A stretch of 64,000 nucleotides of DNA from Microbacterium sp. LCT-H2 (lineage in GTDB: Bacteria > Actinomycetota > Actinomycetes > Actinomycetales > Microbacteriaceae). Location: positions 168,275 through 232,274 of the forward strand of contig NZ_MODW01000005.1 of assembly GCF_001866135.1 (NCBI RefSeq). Direction: 5' to 3'. A program made the position numbers and the translations under genes. Under the pieces are notes generated by a model. That model saw only the letters and a program-made list of their open reading frames with translations, ran no database searches and was not told where the DNA came from. Positions within the stretch are counted from its first letter, which is position 1; each line of letters begins with the position of its first letter. Of this stretch, positions 45,715 through 54,130 are shown in pieces.

Positions 45715-46272
45715 ATGACGAACACGGAAGCCACCGCACGCCCTGACCGCACCGAGCGACCCTCCAGGCGGCGCCCCATCATGGCGTTCGCGCTGGCCGT
45801 GCTCGCGACGGGCGGCATCGGCGCCGCCCTCACCAGCGCCGCGTGGACCGACAACACGTTCTTCAGCGCCCCCGCCGCGGCGGCCACCTTCAACCTCCAG
45901 GGTTCGACCGATGGAACCACCTGGAAGGAGTCGGCCACCAAGAACAGCGTCGAGCTCGTCGTCCCGGCGGAGAAGCTGGCGAATCTGCTCCCGGGCGAGA
46001 CCCGCACCATCAAGCTCTGGGTCAAGAACTCCAGCTCCGTCAACGCCGCCCTCACCTCGACCGTCGAGTACGCACCCGGCAACGCGGCGACCGACTTCAC
46101 GGTGAAGCCGACGGCGACGATCACCGGGCTCGCGGCGTCGCTGACCTCCTCCGGCTCCACGGCGAGCGACGAGTTCGAGCTCGTCGTCACCACGCCGACC
46201 GACTGGGCGACGAGCAACCAGGGCAAGAGCGGCACCATCGTCGTCACGGTCTCCGCCACCGCGACCAACTGA
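45715..46272 (+). CDS. SipW-dependent-type secreted protein (TasA/camelysin-like), substrate candidate 1
   Basis: 185 residues. A basic N-region (RRRP, 18-21) and hydrophobic core (22-41) end in 'TSAAWTD' (41-46), the alternate-type signal peptide of SipW-processed proteins. The mature part is Thr/Ser/Ala-rich and beta-predicted ('NLLPGETRTIKLWVKNSS'), like TasA/CalY surface fibre proteins. No sortase motif. TAACGT (45702-45707) ends 7 nt before the ATG, so it may be leaderless. The signal peptidase gene follows after 34 bp, and the second AAWTD protein after that. Confidence 0.75.
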   Translation: MTNTEATARPDRTERPSRRRPIMAFALAVLATGGIGAALTSAAWTDNTFFSAPAAAATFNLQGSTDGTTWKESATKNSVELVVPAEKLANLLPGETRTIKLWVKNSSSVNAALTSTVEYAPGNAATDFTVKPTATITGLAASLTSSGSTASDEFELVVTTPTDWATSNQGKSGTIVVTVSATATN

Positions 46273-46306
46273 CACTCACCGAGACAGCAGAGACGAGGGA
46301 CGAACC

Positions 46307-46822
46307 GTGGTGCAGCTCCTCCGCCGGCTCGCCCTGCTCGTGCTCTGGGCGCTGGCCGCCGCGGGCGTGGGCTGCGGCGTCGTCTGGGGCGCCACGGCGA
46401 TCGGGCTCATCCAGCCGCTCGTCGTGATCTCGGGCTCCATGGAACCCGAGATCATGACGGGCGACCTCCTCGTCGCGACCAAGGTCCCCGCCGACTCCCT
46501 CGAGGTCGGGGACGTCGTCAGCCTCCCGAGCGCGCTGACCGACACCCTGGTGACCCACCGCATCACCGCCATCGAGGCCGCCGATGGCGCGCACACGATC
46601 ACTATGAAGGGCGACAATAACGACTTCTCCGACGCCTTGGACTATGCCGTGACCGGCGAGGTGTGGAAGCCGGCAGTACAGCTCCCCGGGTGGGGAACCG
46701 CCATCATGAGGATGACGTCGCCTCCCGTCGCCGTCCCGCTGCTGCTTGGGCTCCTGGGCCTGCTCGGCCTCAGCATGATGAGTCCCGTCGAGCGACCGTC
46801 GCGTAAGCCGCTGACCACGTGA
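46307..46822 (+). CDS. signal peptidase I, SipW/ER (S26B) type
   Basis: 171 residues. Transmembrane helix (about 9-35), catalytic Ser44 in 'ISGSMEPEI', and 'LVTHRITAI' with His84 where bacterial S26A enzymes have lysine. This His is the hallmark of SipW/ER-type peptidases. 'KGDNNDFSDALDY' (101-113) supplies the acidic region; a second hydrophobic segment lies near the C-terminus (about 141-158). It should release the AAWTD proteins encoded on both sides. Starts with GTG after GAGGGA. Confidence 0.88.
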   Translation: MVQLLRRLALLVLWALAAAGVGCGVVWGATAIGLIQPLVVISGSMEPEIMTGDLLVATKVPADSLEVGDVVSLPSALTDTLVTHRITAIEAADGAHTITMKGDNNDFSDALDYAVTGEVWKPAVQLPGWGTAIMRMTSPPVAVPLLLGLLGLLGLSMMSPVERPSRKPLTT

Positions 46823-47349
46823 CACCCGTACGACGATTCTCCCCGGTGGCCGGCGTCGCGGTCGCGATGGCGCTCGTCTTCCTGTCCGTCACCCAGGGAA
46901 GCGTTTCCACCACCAGCGCGGCGTGGACGGATCGGACCGTGGTCACGGCGACGGTGACGTCCGCCTCAACATGGTTGTCCCCGTTCACCGGGAACTCGTG
47001 CAAGGCGTACAGCAGCCCGTCGGCCGCCCCCACGACCTGCGCGATCACGGCCATCCGCTATGAGGAGATCAGCGACACCTCCGGCCACTTCTACATCAGC
47101 ACCAACGCACCGGGCGGGTCGCACCACGTCGACGTCGATGTCGATCTGAAGAGGGCGACGAGCCTTCCCCGCACGTGGACTTCCTGGGCCGAAGCGGGGG
47201 TGCTCCCAGGCAGCCATGTCACGCCCGACCGCGCATGGACGTGCTCGACTCTGCCGCGGCTCACCGGCCGCAGTCTCGACTGGCACCTCACCGACCTGCA
47301 GGTTCCCGTGACGCTGCAACGCAGCACGGCGAACACGATCTGCGCGTGA
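46819..47349 (+). CDS. SipW-dependent-type secreted protein, substrate candidate 2
   Basis: 176 residues. Short basic N-region (RRF), hydrophobic core (9-28), then 'TTSAAWTD' (31-38) matching the motif in substrate candidate 1. Mature part has four cysteines (near 55, 63, 154, 175), which could form disulfides, and is otherwise unlike candidate 1. Starts with GTG overlapping the peptidase stop (GTGA), so translation is coupled. Converges with the sulfur operon 28 bp away. Confidence 0.72.
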   Translation: MTPVRRFSPVAGVAVAMALVFLSVTQGSVSTTSAAWTDRTVVTATVTSASTWLSPFTGNSCKAYSSPSAAPTTCAITAIRYEEISDTSGHFYISTNAPGGSHHVDVDVDLKRATSLPRTWTSWAEAGVLPGSHVTPDRAWTCSTLPRLTGRSLDWHLTDLQVPVTLQRSTANTICA

Positions 47350-47376
47350 GCGCCCCGGGGACGCAGCGAGCGCCCC

Positions 47377-47949
47377 TCAGCGCGCGAGCAGCTGCCGTCG
47401 GGAGCTGATCACGCCGGTGTCGAAGCCGGCGAGATGCAGGCCGCCGTGGAAGCGGGCGTGCTCGATCTTGATGCAGCGATCCATGACGACCGAGAGACCG
47501 GCCTCCTCCGCGAGCGCGGCCGCCTCCTCGTTCCAGGAGCCGAGCTGGAGCCACAGCGTCTTGGCACCGCTGTCGATCGCCTCCTGCGCGACCCCCGGAA
47601 GGTCGTCGTGACGACGGAAGACGTCGACGATGTCGGGCTGCACGGGCAGGGCGCTCAACGACGGGTAGACCGGCTGCCCGAGGATCTCGGTCTCCCTCGG
47701 GTTCACGAGATAGACGTCGTAGGCCGTGCTGGACAGCAGGTAGGTCGCGACGAAGTACGAGGCCCGTGACGGATTCCCCGAGGCACCGACGATGGCGATC
47801 GATCGGGCGCGCCGCAGCAGTCCGAACCGCTGCGGCTGCGAGGGCCCGGTCCACGTGCGGCCCGGCTCGACGGCAGCGGGGAGCGCGCAGCTGGCGGCAT
47901 CCGTGGTCTGAGGGACGGCGCAGGCGTCCCCGGCGGAGGTCGTGCTCAT
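47377..47949 (-). CDS. CoA-binding (YccU-type) protein
   Basis: 190 residues. Rossmann-type CoA-binding domain: 'IAIVGASGNPSRASYFVATY' (51-70), 'VYLVNPRETEILGQPVYPSL', then 'VVMDRCIKIEHARF' near residue 155 with the conserved cysteine. Proteins of this family often neighbour O-acetylhomoserine sulfhydrylases; the biochemical role is unsettled. Its ATG overlaps the sulfhydrylase stop (ATGA). Last gene of the sulfur operon. Confidence 0.86.
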   Translation of the reverse strand: MSTTSAGDACAVPQTTDAASCALPAAVEPGRTWTGPSQPQRFGLLRRARSIAIVGASGNPSRASYFVATYLLSSTAYDVYLVNPRETEILGQPVYPSLSALPVQPDIVDVFRRHDDLPGVAQEAIDSGAKTLWLQLGSWNEEAAALAEEAGLSVVMDRCIKIEHARFHGGLHLAGFDTGVISSRRQLLAR

Positions 47950-49250
47950 CAGTGGGCTCCCGTCGCGAGGGTGAGGGCCTGATCGAGGTCCCAGATGATG
48001 TCTTCCGCGTCCTCCAGGCCGACGGAGATGCGGATCAGGTCGGGCCGCACGCCGGCGGCGACGAGCTGCTCCGCGGTGAGCTGGCGGTGCGTGGTGGAGG
48101 CCGGGTGGATCACCAGGGTGCGGGCGTCGCCGATGTTGGCGAGGTGGGACGCGAGCTGCAGGTTCTCGATGAACGTCTCCCCCGCGGCGCGGCCGTCCTC
48201 GGCGGCGACTCCGAACGCGAACACAGATCCCGGCCCCAGCGGCAGGTACCGGGCGGCACGCTCATGATGCGGATGACCTTCCAGTCCTGCCCAGGTGACG
48301 TAGGAGACGCGGGGGTCTGCCGCCAGCCACTCGGCGACGACCCGGGCGTTGGCGATGTGAGCGTCGATACGCTGAGGCAGCGTCTCCACGCCCTGCAGGA
48401 GCGTGAAGGCCGACTGCGGGCTCAGGGCGGGTCCGATGTCGCGCAGCTGTTCGGAGCGCAGCTTGGTGAGGAATCCGTACTCGCCGAAGTTGCCCCACCA
48501 GGAGATGCCGCCGTAGGAGGCCACCGGTTCGGTCATCTGCGGGAACTTGCCGTTGCCCCAGTCGAACGTGCCCTTCTCGATGACCACACCGCCGAGGGTC
48601 GTGCCGTGGCCGCCGAGGAACTTCGTCACCGAGTGGATGACGATGTCCGCCCCGTGCTCCAGCGGGCGCGCGAGGTAGGGCGTGGCGAGCGTCGCATCGA
48701 CGACGAGTGGCACCCCGGCGTCGTGGGCGATGGCGGCGAGACCCGCGATGTCGGCGATCTCGCCCGACGGGTTCCCGATCATCTCGACGTAGACGACCTT
48801 GGTCTCCGGACGGATGGCCGCGGCGAAGTCGGCAGGGTCGGAGGAGCTGACGAACGTCGTCTCCACGCCGAAGCGTCGAAGCGTCACATCGAGCTGTGTG
48901 ACCGTGCCGCCGTAGAGCTGCGCGGCGGCGACGACGTGATCGCCCGCGCCCACGAGCGCGGCGAACGTGATGAACTCCGCGCTCATCCCCGAGGCGGTCG
49001 CCACGGCCCCGATGCCGCCCTCCAGCGAGGCCAGCCGTTCCTCCAGGGCGGCGACGGTGGGGTTGCCGATGCGCGAGTAGATGTTGCCGTACTTCTGCAG
49101 CGCGAAGAGGTTTCCGGCGTCGGCCGCATCGTCGAAGACGAAGGACGTCGTCTGGTAGATCGGGACCGCCCGCGCTCCGGTGGCGGCGTCCGGTGTACCC
49201 CCGGCATGCAGGGCGCGCGTGCGGAACCCGAAGCGGTGGTCGTCGGTCAT
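47949..49250 (-). CDS. metY: O-acetylhomoserine aminocarboxypropyltransferase (sulfhydrylase)
   Basis: 433 residues, Cys/Met-metabolism PLP enzyme. Lys210 in '[11 protein letters not shown]' forms the Schiff base; '[20 protein letters not shown]' (58-77) is a family signature. It incorporates sulfide into O-acetylhomoserine to give homocysteine. The length (about 430) favours MetY over MetB/MetZ. It overlaps both neighbours by 4 and 1 nt, within an operon that also imports a sulfur compound. Confidence 0.92.
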   Translation of the reverse strand: MTDDHRFGFRTRALHAGGTPDAATGARAVPIYQTTSFVFDDAADAGNLFALQKYGNIYSRIGNPTVAALEERLASLEGGIGAVATASGMSAEFITFAALVGAGDHVVAAAQLYGGTVTQLDVTLRRFGVETTFVSSSDPADFAAAIRPETKVVYVEMIGNPSGEIADIAGLAAIAHDAGVPLVVDATLATPYLARPLEHGADIVIHSVTKFLGGHGTTLGGVVIEKGTFDWGNGKFPQMTEPVASYGGISWWGNFGEYGFLTKLRSEQLRDIGPALSPQSAFTLLQGVETLPQRIDAHIANARVVAEWLAADPRVSYVTWAGLEGHPHHERAARYLPLGPGSVFAFGVAAEDGRAAGETFIENLQLASHLANIGDARTLVIHPASTTHRQLTAEQLVAAGVRPDLIRISVGLEDAEDIIWDLDQALTLATGAH

Positions 49251-51253
49251 GATGTCCTCGATTCTGCGGCGAGAGCGCCGGCGATGTCGTCGACGGCCCA
49301 GGGGTTCTGCAATGACGTCGTGTCGCCGAGGGCCTGCGGAGCGCGTCCCGCGCGCCGATCCTGTTCGGCATCCCAGAGCTGCGCGAGCAGGCGGCGCATG
49401 ATCTTCCCCGAGCGCGTCTTGGGCAGGTCCGGCACGACGACGACGTGCTTCGGCTTCGCGACGGGACCGATCGCGCGGGCGACCTGAGCGCGCAGCGCCT
49501 GCGCGTCGATCGCCGCCCGGCCGGACGGGGTGACGAACGCCACGACCGCCTGCCCGGTGACCGGATCAGCCACGCCTGCGGACCCGGCTTCGCTGACCGT
49601 CTCGTGCGCCACGAGCGCCGACTCGATCTCGATCGTCGAGAGGCGATGACCGGAGACGTTCACGACGTCGTCGAGTCGTCCCAGGATCCAGATGAAGCCG
49701 TCGGCGTCCTGTGTCGCCCCGTCTCCGGCGACGTAGTAGCCGCCGTGCGCGCCCACACCGGCGTACGCAGACCAGTACGCGTCGCGGTAGCGCTCCGGGT
49801 TCCCCCAGACGGTCCGCGCCATCCCCGGCCACGGACGCCGGACGACCAGCGTCCCGGATCGTCCAGGCGCCACCTCGTCACCGTTCTCGTCGACCACCGC
49901 GACGTCGATGCCCGGAAGCGGGATCGACGCGGAGCCGGGCTTCAGGGGTGTGACGCCGGGCAAGGGCGCGATCATCGCGGCGCCGGTCTCCGACTGCCAC
50001 CACGTGTCGATGACGGAAAGCTCATCCCGCCCGAAGTTCCGGCGGAACCACACCCAGGCCTCCGGATTGATCGCCTCGCCCACCGTGCCGAGCAGTCGCA
50101 GAGTCGACAGATCGTGGCCGCTCGGCAGCTCGTCGCCGAACCAGGTCATGAAGGTCCGGATCAGCGTCGGAGCCGTGTAGTAGATCGTGACGCCGTAGCG
50201 CTCGATGATCTCCAAGTGCCGCTCGCGGCGCGGAGTGTCCGGCGTGCCCTCGTAGATGACCTGGGTGAGCCCGTTCGACAGCGGCCCGTAGATCTCGTAG
50301 GTGTGCGCCGTCACCCAGGCGAGGTCGGCCGTGCACCAATGGACGTCGTCCGGTTTGGCGTCGAAATGCGCCCAGTGCGCCCAGCTTGCGTGCGTCAGGT
50401 AGCCGCCGGAGGTGTGCACGAGGCCCTTGGGCTTCCCCGTCGTGCCGGAGGTGTAGATGATGAAGAGCGGGTGCTCGGCGTCGAAGGCCTCCGCCCGATG
50501 CACGGTGGGAGCCGTGTCGACGACGTCGTGCCACCACACGTCCCTGCCTTCGGTCCACGGGACGCCCTGTCCGGTGCGACGGAGCACGAGGACGTGTTCG
50601 AGGTCCGGCAGTCCCGCGGCGGCGGCGTCGGCGGCGGACTTGACCTCGGTCGCCGTCCCCCGCCGGAACTGGCCGTCGCTGGTGACGAGCAGCTTCGCCC
50701 CGGTGTCCTCGAGCCGGAACCGCACGGCCTCCGCGGAGAACCCTCCGAAGACGAGCGAGTGGACGGCTCCTATCCGCGCGCAGGCGAGCGTGATGACCAC
50801 CGTCTCCACGAGCACGGGGAGGTAGATCACCACGCGGTCCCCCGGTCGGATCCCGAGGTCTTCCAGCGCGTGCGCGGCCTGGGCCACGCGGCGCTGGAGG
50901 TCGGCGTAGGTCACCGAGACCCGGTCACCGGGCTCTCCTTCGAAGTGCAGCGCCACCTTGTCTCCGCGCCCGGCGTCGACATGACGGTCCGCGCAGTTCA
51001 CCGCGACGTTCAGCCGGCCGCCGAGGAACCATCGCGCCGCCGGGACCGCACCATCGACGGGCGGCTCCCACTCGTGCACGGCCGTCCACGGCTCGGCCCA
51101 GTCCAGTCGGCGGGCCGCGTCCTCCCAGAAGGCCAGAGGATCAGCGGCCGCCCGGGCATAGGCCTCCGCGGTCACGTTGGCGTCGAGGAACGCGGGCGAC
51201 GGAGGATAGACCCGTTCCTCCTGCAGCCGAGCCTCGGTCGTCGTCACGTCCAT
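49247..51253 (-). CDS. acs: acetyl-CoA synthetase (acetate--CoA ligase)
   Basis: 668 residues from ATG 51253. Adenylation motif 'YTSGTTGKPKG' (267-277), 'TWWQSETGAAM' with the Trp that limits the acyl pocket to acetate size, and acetylation-target Lys617 in 'KTRSGKIMRR'. Activates acetate to acetyl-CoA via acetyl-AMP. Overlaps the permease stop by 10 nt and metY by 4 nt. Placement in a sulfur operon is unusual: it may supply acetyl-CoA for O-acetylhomoserine, or use a small acid released from the imported compound. Confidence 0.93.
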   Translation of the reverse strand: MDVTTTEARLQEERVYPPSPAFLDANVTAEAYARAAADPLAFWEDAARRLDWAEPWTAVHEWEPPVDGAVPAARWFLGGRLNVAVNCADRHVDAGRGDKVALHFEGEPGDRVSVTYADLQRRVAQAAHALEDLGIRPGDRVVIYLPVLVETVVITLACARIGAVHSLVFGGFSAEAVRFRLEDTGAKLLVTSDGQFRRGTATEVKSAADAAAAGLPDLEHVLVLRRTGQGVPWTEGRDVWWHDVVDTAPTVHRAEAFDAEHPLFIIYTSGTTGKPKGLVHTSGGYLTHASWAHWAHFDAKPDDVHWCTADLAWVTAHTYEIYGPLSNGLTQVIYEGTPDTPRRERHLEIIERYGVTIYYTAPTLIRTFMTWFGDELPSGHDLSTLRLLGTVGEAINPEAWVWFRRNFGRDELSVIDTWWQSETGAAMIAPLPGVTPLKPGSASIPLPGIDVAVVDENGDEVAPGRSGTLVVRRPWPGMARTVWGNPERYRDAYWSAYAGVGAHGGYYVAGDGATQDADGFIWILGRLDDVVNVSGHRLSTIEIESALVAHETVSEAGSAGVADPVTGQAVVAFVTPSGRAAIDAQALRAQVARAIGPVAKPKHVVVVPDLPKTRSGKIMRRLLAQLWDAEQDRRAGRAPQALGDTTSLQNPWAVDDIAGALAAESRTS

Positions 51254-52101
51254 CGCCGCAGCAGGTACTTCTCCAGCAGCGCGAGCACGCCGTTGGTGAT
51301 CGTGCCGAGCAACGCGAGCAGCACGATGGAGAGCAGGATGCGGTCGACGCGCCCGGTGCTCTGCGAGTCCGTGAGCAGGAAGCCGAGCCCCATGGACGAC
51401 GCGATCAGCTCGGCGGCGACCAGGAACAGCCACGCCTGGGCGAGCGCGAGGCGGAGGCCCGCGACGACGGACGGCACCACGGCCGGGAGCTGGACCGTGC
51501 GGAACAGCGACCATCCGTGCAGGCTGAAGGAGCGTCCCGCCTCGACGAGCTGCGGGTCCACGTGCCGGAGCGCGGAGGCGACGGTCGTGTAGACCGGGAA
51601 GAATGCACCGATCGCGATGAGGGTCACCTTGGACTCCTCGCCGATCTGCATCCACAGGATCAGCAGCGGCACCCAGGCGAGCGACGGCACCGCGCGAACC
51701 GCCGCGAGGGTCGGGCTGAGCAGCACGTCGCCCCAGCGTGAGAGCCCGACGATGCCGGCCGCTGCGAGGCCGACGACCGAGCCGATCGCGAACCCGAGCA
51801 GCACTCGCTGGACGGAGATGGCGATGTGGGTCCAGAGCTGTCCGGACTCGGCCAGTTCCACCCCGGCCTGGAACACCGACGCCGGCGCCGGGAGTCGGTA
51901 CGGCTCGATGAGGCCGGCCGTCGTGACCACCTGCCAGGCGATGAGGATCGCAGCCGGGAGCAGGAAGCCCCCGACGATCCGTACGACGGGCGGCAGACCA
52001 CGCCGTGCTCCTCCCGTCCCCCGCCGGGGAGCGCCCTTCGCGAACTCGAGCGCGTCCCGCGATTCCGCCGGGACGACCACCCGATCCTCGAAACCGGTCA
52101 C
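51244..52101 (-). CDS. ABC transporter permease, SsuC/TauC/NrtB type
   Basis: 285 residues with about six transmembrane segments. The EAA loop is 'SALRHVDPQLVEAGRSFSLHGWSLFR'-like (182-206), as in sulfonate/taurine/nitrate permeases. The N-terminal 35 residues are cytoplasmic and basic. Overlaps ssuA-like gene by 4 nt. Confidence 0.9.
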   Translation of the reverse strand: MTGFEDRVVVPAESRDALEFAKGAPRRGTGGARRGLPPVVRIVGGFLLPAAILIAWQVVTTAGLIEPYRLPAPASVFQAGVELAESGQLWTHIAISVQRVLLGFAIGSVVGLAAAGIVGLSRWGDVLLSPTLAAVRAVPSLAWVPLLILWMQIGEESKVTLIAIGAFFPVYTTVASALRHVDPQLVEAGRSFSLHGWSLFRTVQLPAVVPSVVAGLRLALAQAWLFLVAAELIASSMGLGFLLTDSQSTGRVDRILLSIVLLALLGTITNGVLALLEKYLLRRWT

Positions 52102-53138
52102 TCGCCTGCGCCCGCCTTCGTCGCGAAGGTGTCGTTGATGATGCTGGACAGCGCCTTGTCGACGGATTCCTGCCCACCCTGGACGTCGCCGGACTCGACG
52201 AGCACGGGAGCGATCTTCTCGAGCACCTTCAGCTGGTCGTCACCGGGGATGCCGTTCACGTCGAGGTTCGACCGCTCCTGGATGACCGTGGTCGCGACCT
52301 CGAGGTCGATACCGGCGACCTCTGCCAGCAGGGCGGCAGTCTCCTCCGGGTTCTCGAGCGCCCACGCACGGGCCTCCTCGTAGGCGTCGACGACGGCCTG
52401 AGCGAGGTCGGGGTGGTTGTCGATGAAGTCCTCGGTCGCGTTGAGGAAGCCGTACGTGTTGAAGTCGACGTTGCGGTAGATGAGCTTGTCGCCCGACTCC
52501 TGCTCCGCGGCGGCCATGATGGGGTCGAGACCCGCCCATGCGTCGACCGAACCGCCGTCGAGCGCCGCGCGCCCGTCGGCGTGCTGGAGGTTCTGCACCT
52601 CGACGTCGGCCAGCGACAGCCCGCCCTCCTCCAGGGCCTGGAGGAGGAAGAAGTAGGGGTCCGTGCCCTTGGTGGCCGCGACAGAGGCGCCCTTGAGATC
52701 CTCCACCGAGGTGATGTCGCTGTCGGGCCCGACGACGATGGCTGACCACTCGGGCTGGGAGAAGATGTCGATCACCTGGATGGGCGAACCGTTCGCGCGG
52801 GCGAGCAGCGCGGCCGAGCCCGCCGTCGATCCCACGTCGACCGAACCCGAGCGGAGGAGCTCGTTGGCCTTGTTCGAGCCGGCGGACTGCACCCATTCGA
52901 CGGTCACGTCGTCGCCGAGGATGTCCTCCAGGATGCCCTGGTCGCGGATCACGAGGCTGAGCGGATTGTAGGTCGCGAAGTCGATGGAGAGCGTGTCCGC
53001 CGACCACTCGCCGTTCCCGGCGGGGGTGGACTCGGCCTCGGCGGACGCGTTCTCCCCGGCGACGCAGCCGGTGGCGACGAGCATCATCGTCCCGGCGACG
53101 GCGATCGCAGGGATGATGCGGCGGGTGATGGTGCTCAT
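52098..53138 (-). CDS. ABC transporter substrate-binding lipoprotein, SsuA/aliphatic sulfonate type
   Basis: 346 residues from ATG 53138. Lipoprotein signal with lipobox VATGC (Cys25). The mature protein fits the SsuA/TauA/ThiY fold: 'LLRSGSVDVGSTAGSAALLA' (93-112) and 'ALDGGSVDAWAGLDPIMAAA' (195-214). With metY downstream, a sulfonate or another organosulfur ligand is likely; no desulfonating oxygenase (SsuD/TauD) is in the operon. Confidence 0.9.
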   Translation of the reverse strand: MSTITRRIIPAIAVAGTMMLVATGCVAGENASAEAESTPAGNGEWSADTLSIDFATYNPLSLVIRDQGILEDILGDDVTVEWVQSAGSNKANELLRSGSVDVGSTAGSAALLARANGSPIQVIDIFSQPEWSAIVVGPDSDITSVEDLKGASVAATKGTDPYFFLLQALEEGGLSLADVEVQNLQHADGRAALDGGSVDAWAGLDPIMAAAEQESGDKLIYRNVDFNTYGFLNATEDFIDNHPDLAQAVVDAYEEARAWALENPEETAALLAEVAGIDLEVATTVIQERSNLDVNGIPGDDQLKVLEKIAPVLVESGDVQGGQESVDKALSSIINDTFATKAGAGE

Positions 53139-53986
53139 CGGGTCTCCTCGGGGGTGTGGTGGTGCGTGTCGACGCCGAGCCCTTCGAGGAGCTCGGCGCG
53201 CAGGTCGGCGAGGCCGCGGTCGGCGCGGTCTCGGGGGCGGATGCCGGGGACGCGGATCGTCCGCGCGACGGACGACGCCGTGTCGTCCGCGTCGCCGACG
53301 GTGCGCAGCAGCAGCACGCGGTCGGCGAGATAGAGGGCCTCCTCCACGTCGTGGGTCACGAGCAGCACCGTGGTGGGCTCGGCCGCGTGGATCTTCAAGA
53401 GCAGGTCGTGCATGCGGAGGCGGGTGAGGGCGTCGAGGGCGCCGAACGGCTCGTCGAGCAGCAGCACCCCGGGGTTCCTGGCGAGAGCGCGGGCGAGGGA
53501 CGCCCGCTGCGCCATGCCTCCGGACACCTCGCGCGGACGCTGATCCGCGGCGTGCTCGAGACCGACGAGCTGCAGCAGTTCGCGGACGCGAGTGCGTCCG
53601 ACGGTGCGGGAGACGCTGCGGGGAAGACCGAGCTCGACGTTCTGCGCAAGGGTGCGCCACGGAAGCAGCCGCGGCTCCTGGAACGCGATCGCTGTGCGCT
53701 CGTCGACATCGGCGACACCGGAGCCGTCCAGGCGGATCGTCCCCCGCGTGGGGGTGTCCAGTCCGCCGATGAGGCGCAGCAGGGTCGACTTCCCGCACCC
53801 GGACGGGCCGACGACGGCGACGATCTCCCCGGCGGCGATGTCCAGGTCGAGACCGCGGAGCACCTCGCGTCGCCCCTGTGCGAGCGGGAACGACCGTGCG
53901 ATGCCGTCGAGGCGCACGGGCTGTGCGGAGCCCGCGGTCTTCGGGGCCTCAGCGGTGTGCGACGCAGCGGGCAGGAGGGCGGTCAT
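53135..53986 (-). CDS. ABC transporter ATP-binding protein, SsuB type
   Basis: 283 residues. Walker A 'GPSGCGKST' (59-67), Q-loop 'AFQEPRLLPWRTLAQN', signature 'VSGGMAQRASLARAL', Walker B 'VLLLDEPFGALD'. First gene of the six-gene sulfur operon; overlaps the next gene by 4 nt. Confidence 0.92.
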   Translation of the reverse strand: MTALLPAASHTAEAPKTAGSAQPVRLDGIARSFPLAQGRREVLRGLDLDIAAGEIVAVVGPSGCGKSTLLRLIGGLDTPTRGTIRLDGSGVADVDERTAIAFQEPRLLPWRTLAQNVELGLPRSVSRTVGRTRVRELLQLVGLEHAADQRPREVSGGMAQRASLARALARNPGVLLLDEPFGALDALTRLRMHDLLLKIHAAEPTTVLLVTHDVEEALYLADRVLLLRTVGDADDTASSVARTIRVPGIRPRDRADRGLADLRAELLEGLGVDTHHHTPEETR

Positions 53987-54015
53987 GTCCCCATGCTGTC
54001 GGAGGCTCCGGAATG

Positions 54016-54033
54016 TTACGAATGCGGCCGTAA
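54016..54033 (-). promoter_or_regulatory. candidate operator upstream of the sulfur operon
   Basis: TTACG-N8-CGTAA is a perfect inverted repeat 30 nt upstream of the first gene; AATGTT(A/G)CG is also directly repeated here. It overlaps a TAACAT -10-like sequence on the minus strand, as a repressor site would. Confidence 0.4.
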
Positions 54034-54072
54034 TGTTGCGTCACGCAGGTGTTCCGCGGGATTCCGGGCATA

Positions 54073-54121
54073 CGAAAAGGGCCGCCACACCCGCCGTGAA
54101 GCGCGGTGACGACCCTTTTCG
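54073..54121 (-). terminator. terminator of rpsA
   Basis: CGAAAAGGG (54073-54081) pairs with CCCTTTTCG (54113-54121); the intervening bases can add a small inner stem. It begins 9 nt after the rpsA stop. Confidence 0.7.
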
Positions 54122-54130
54122 GAGTGTTGC

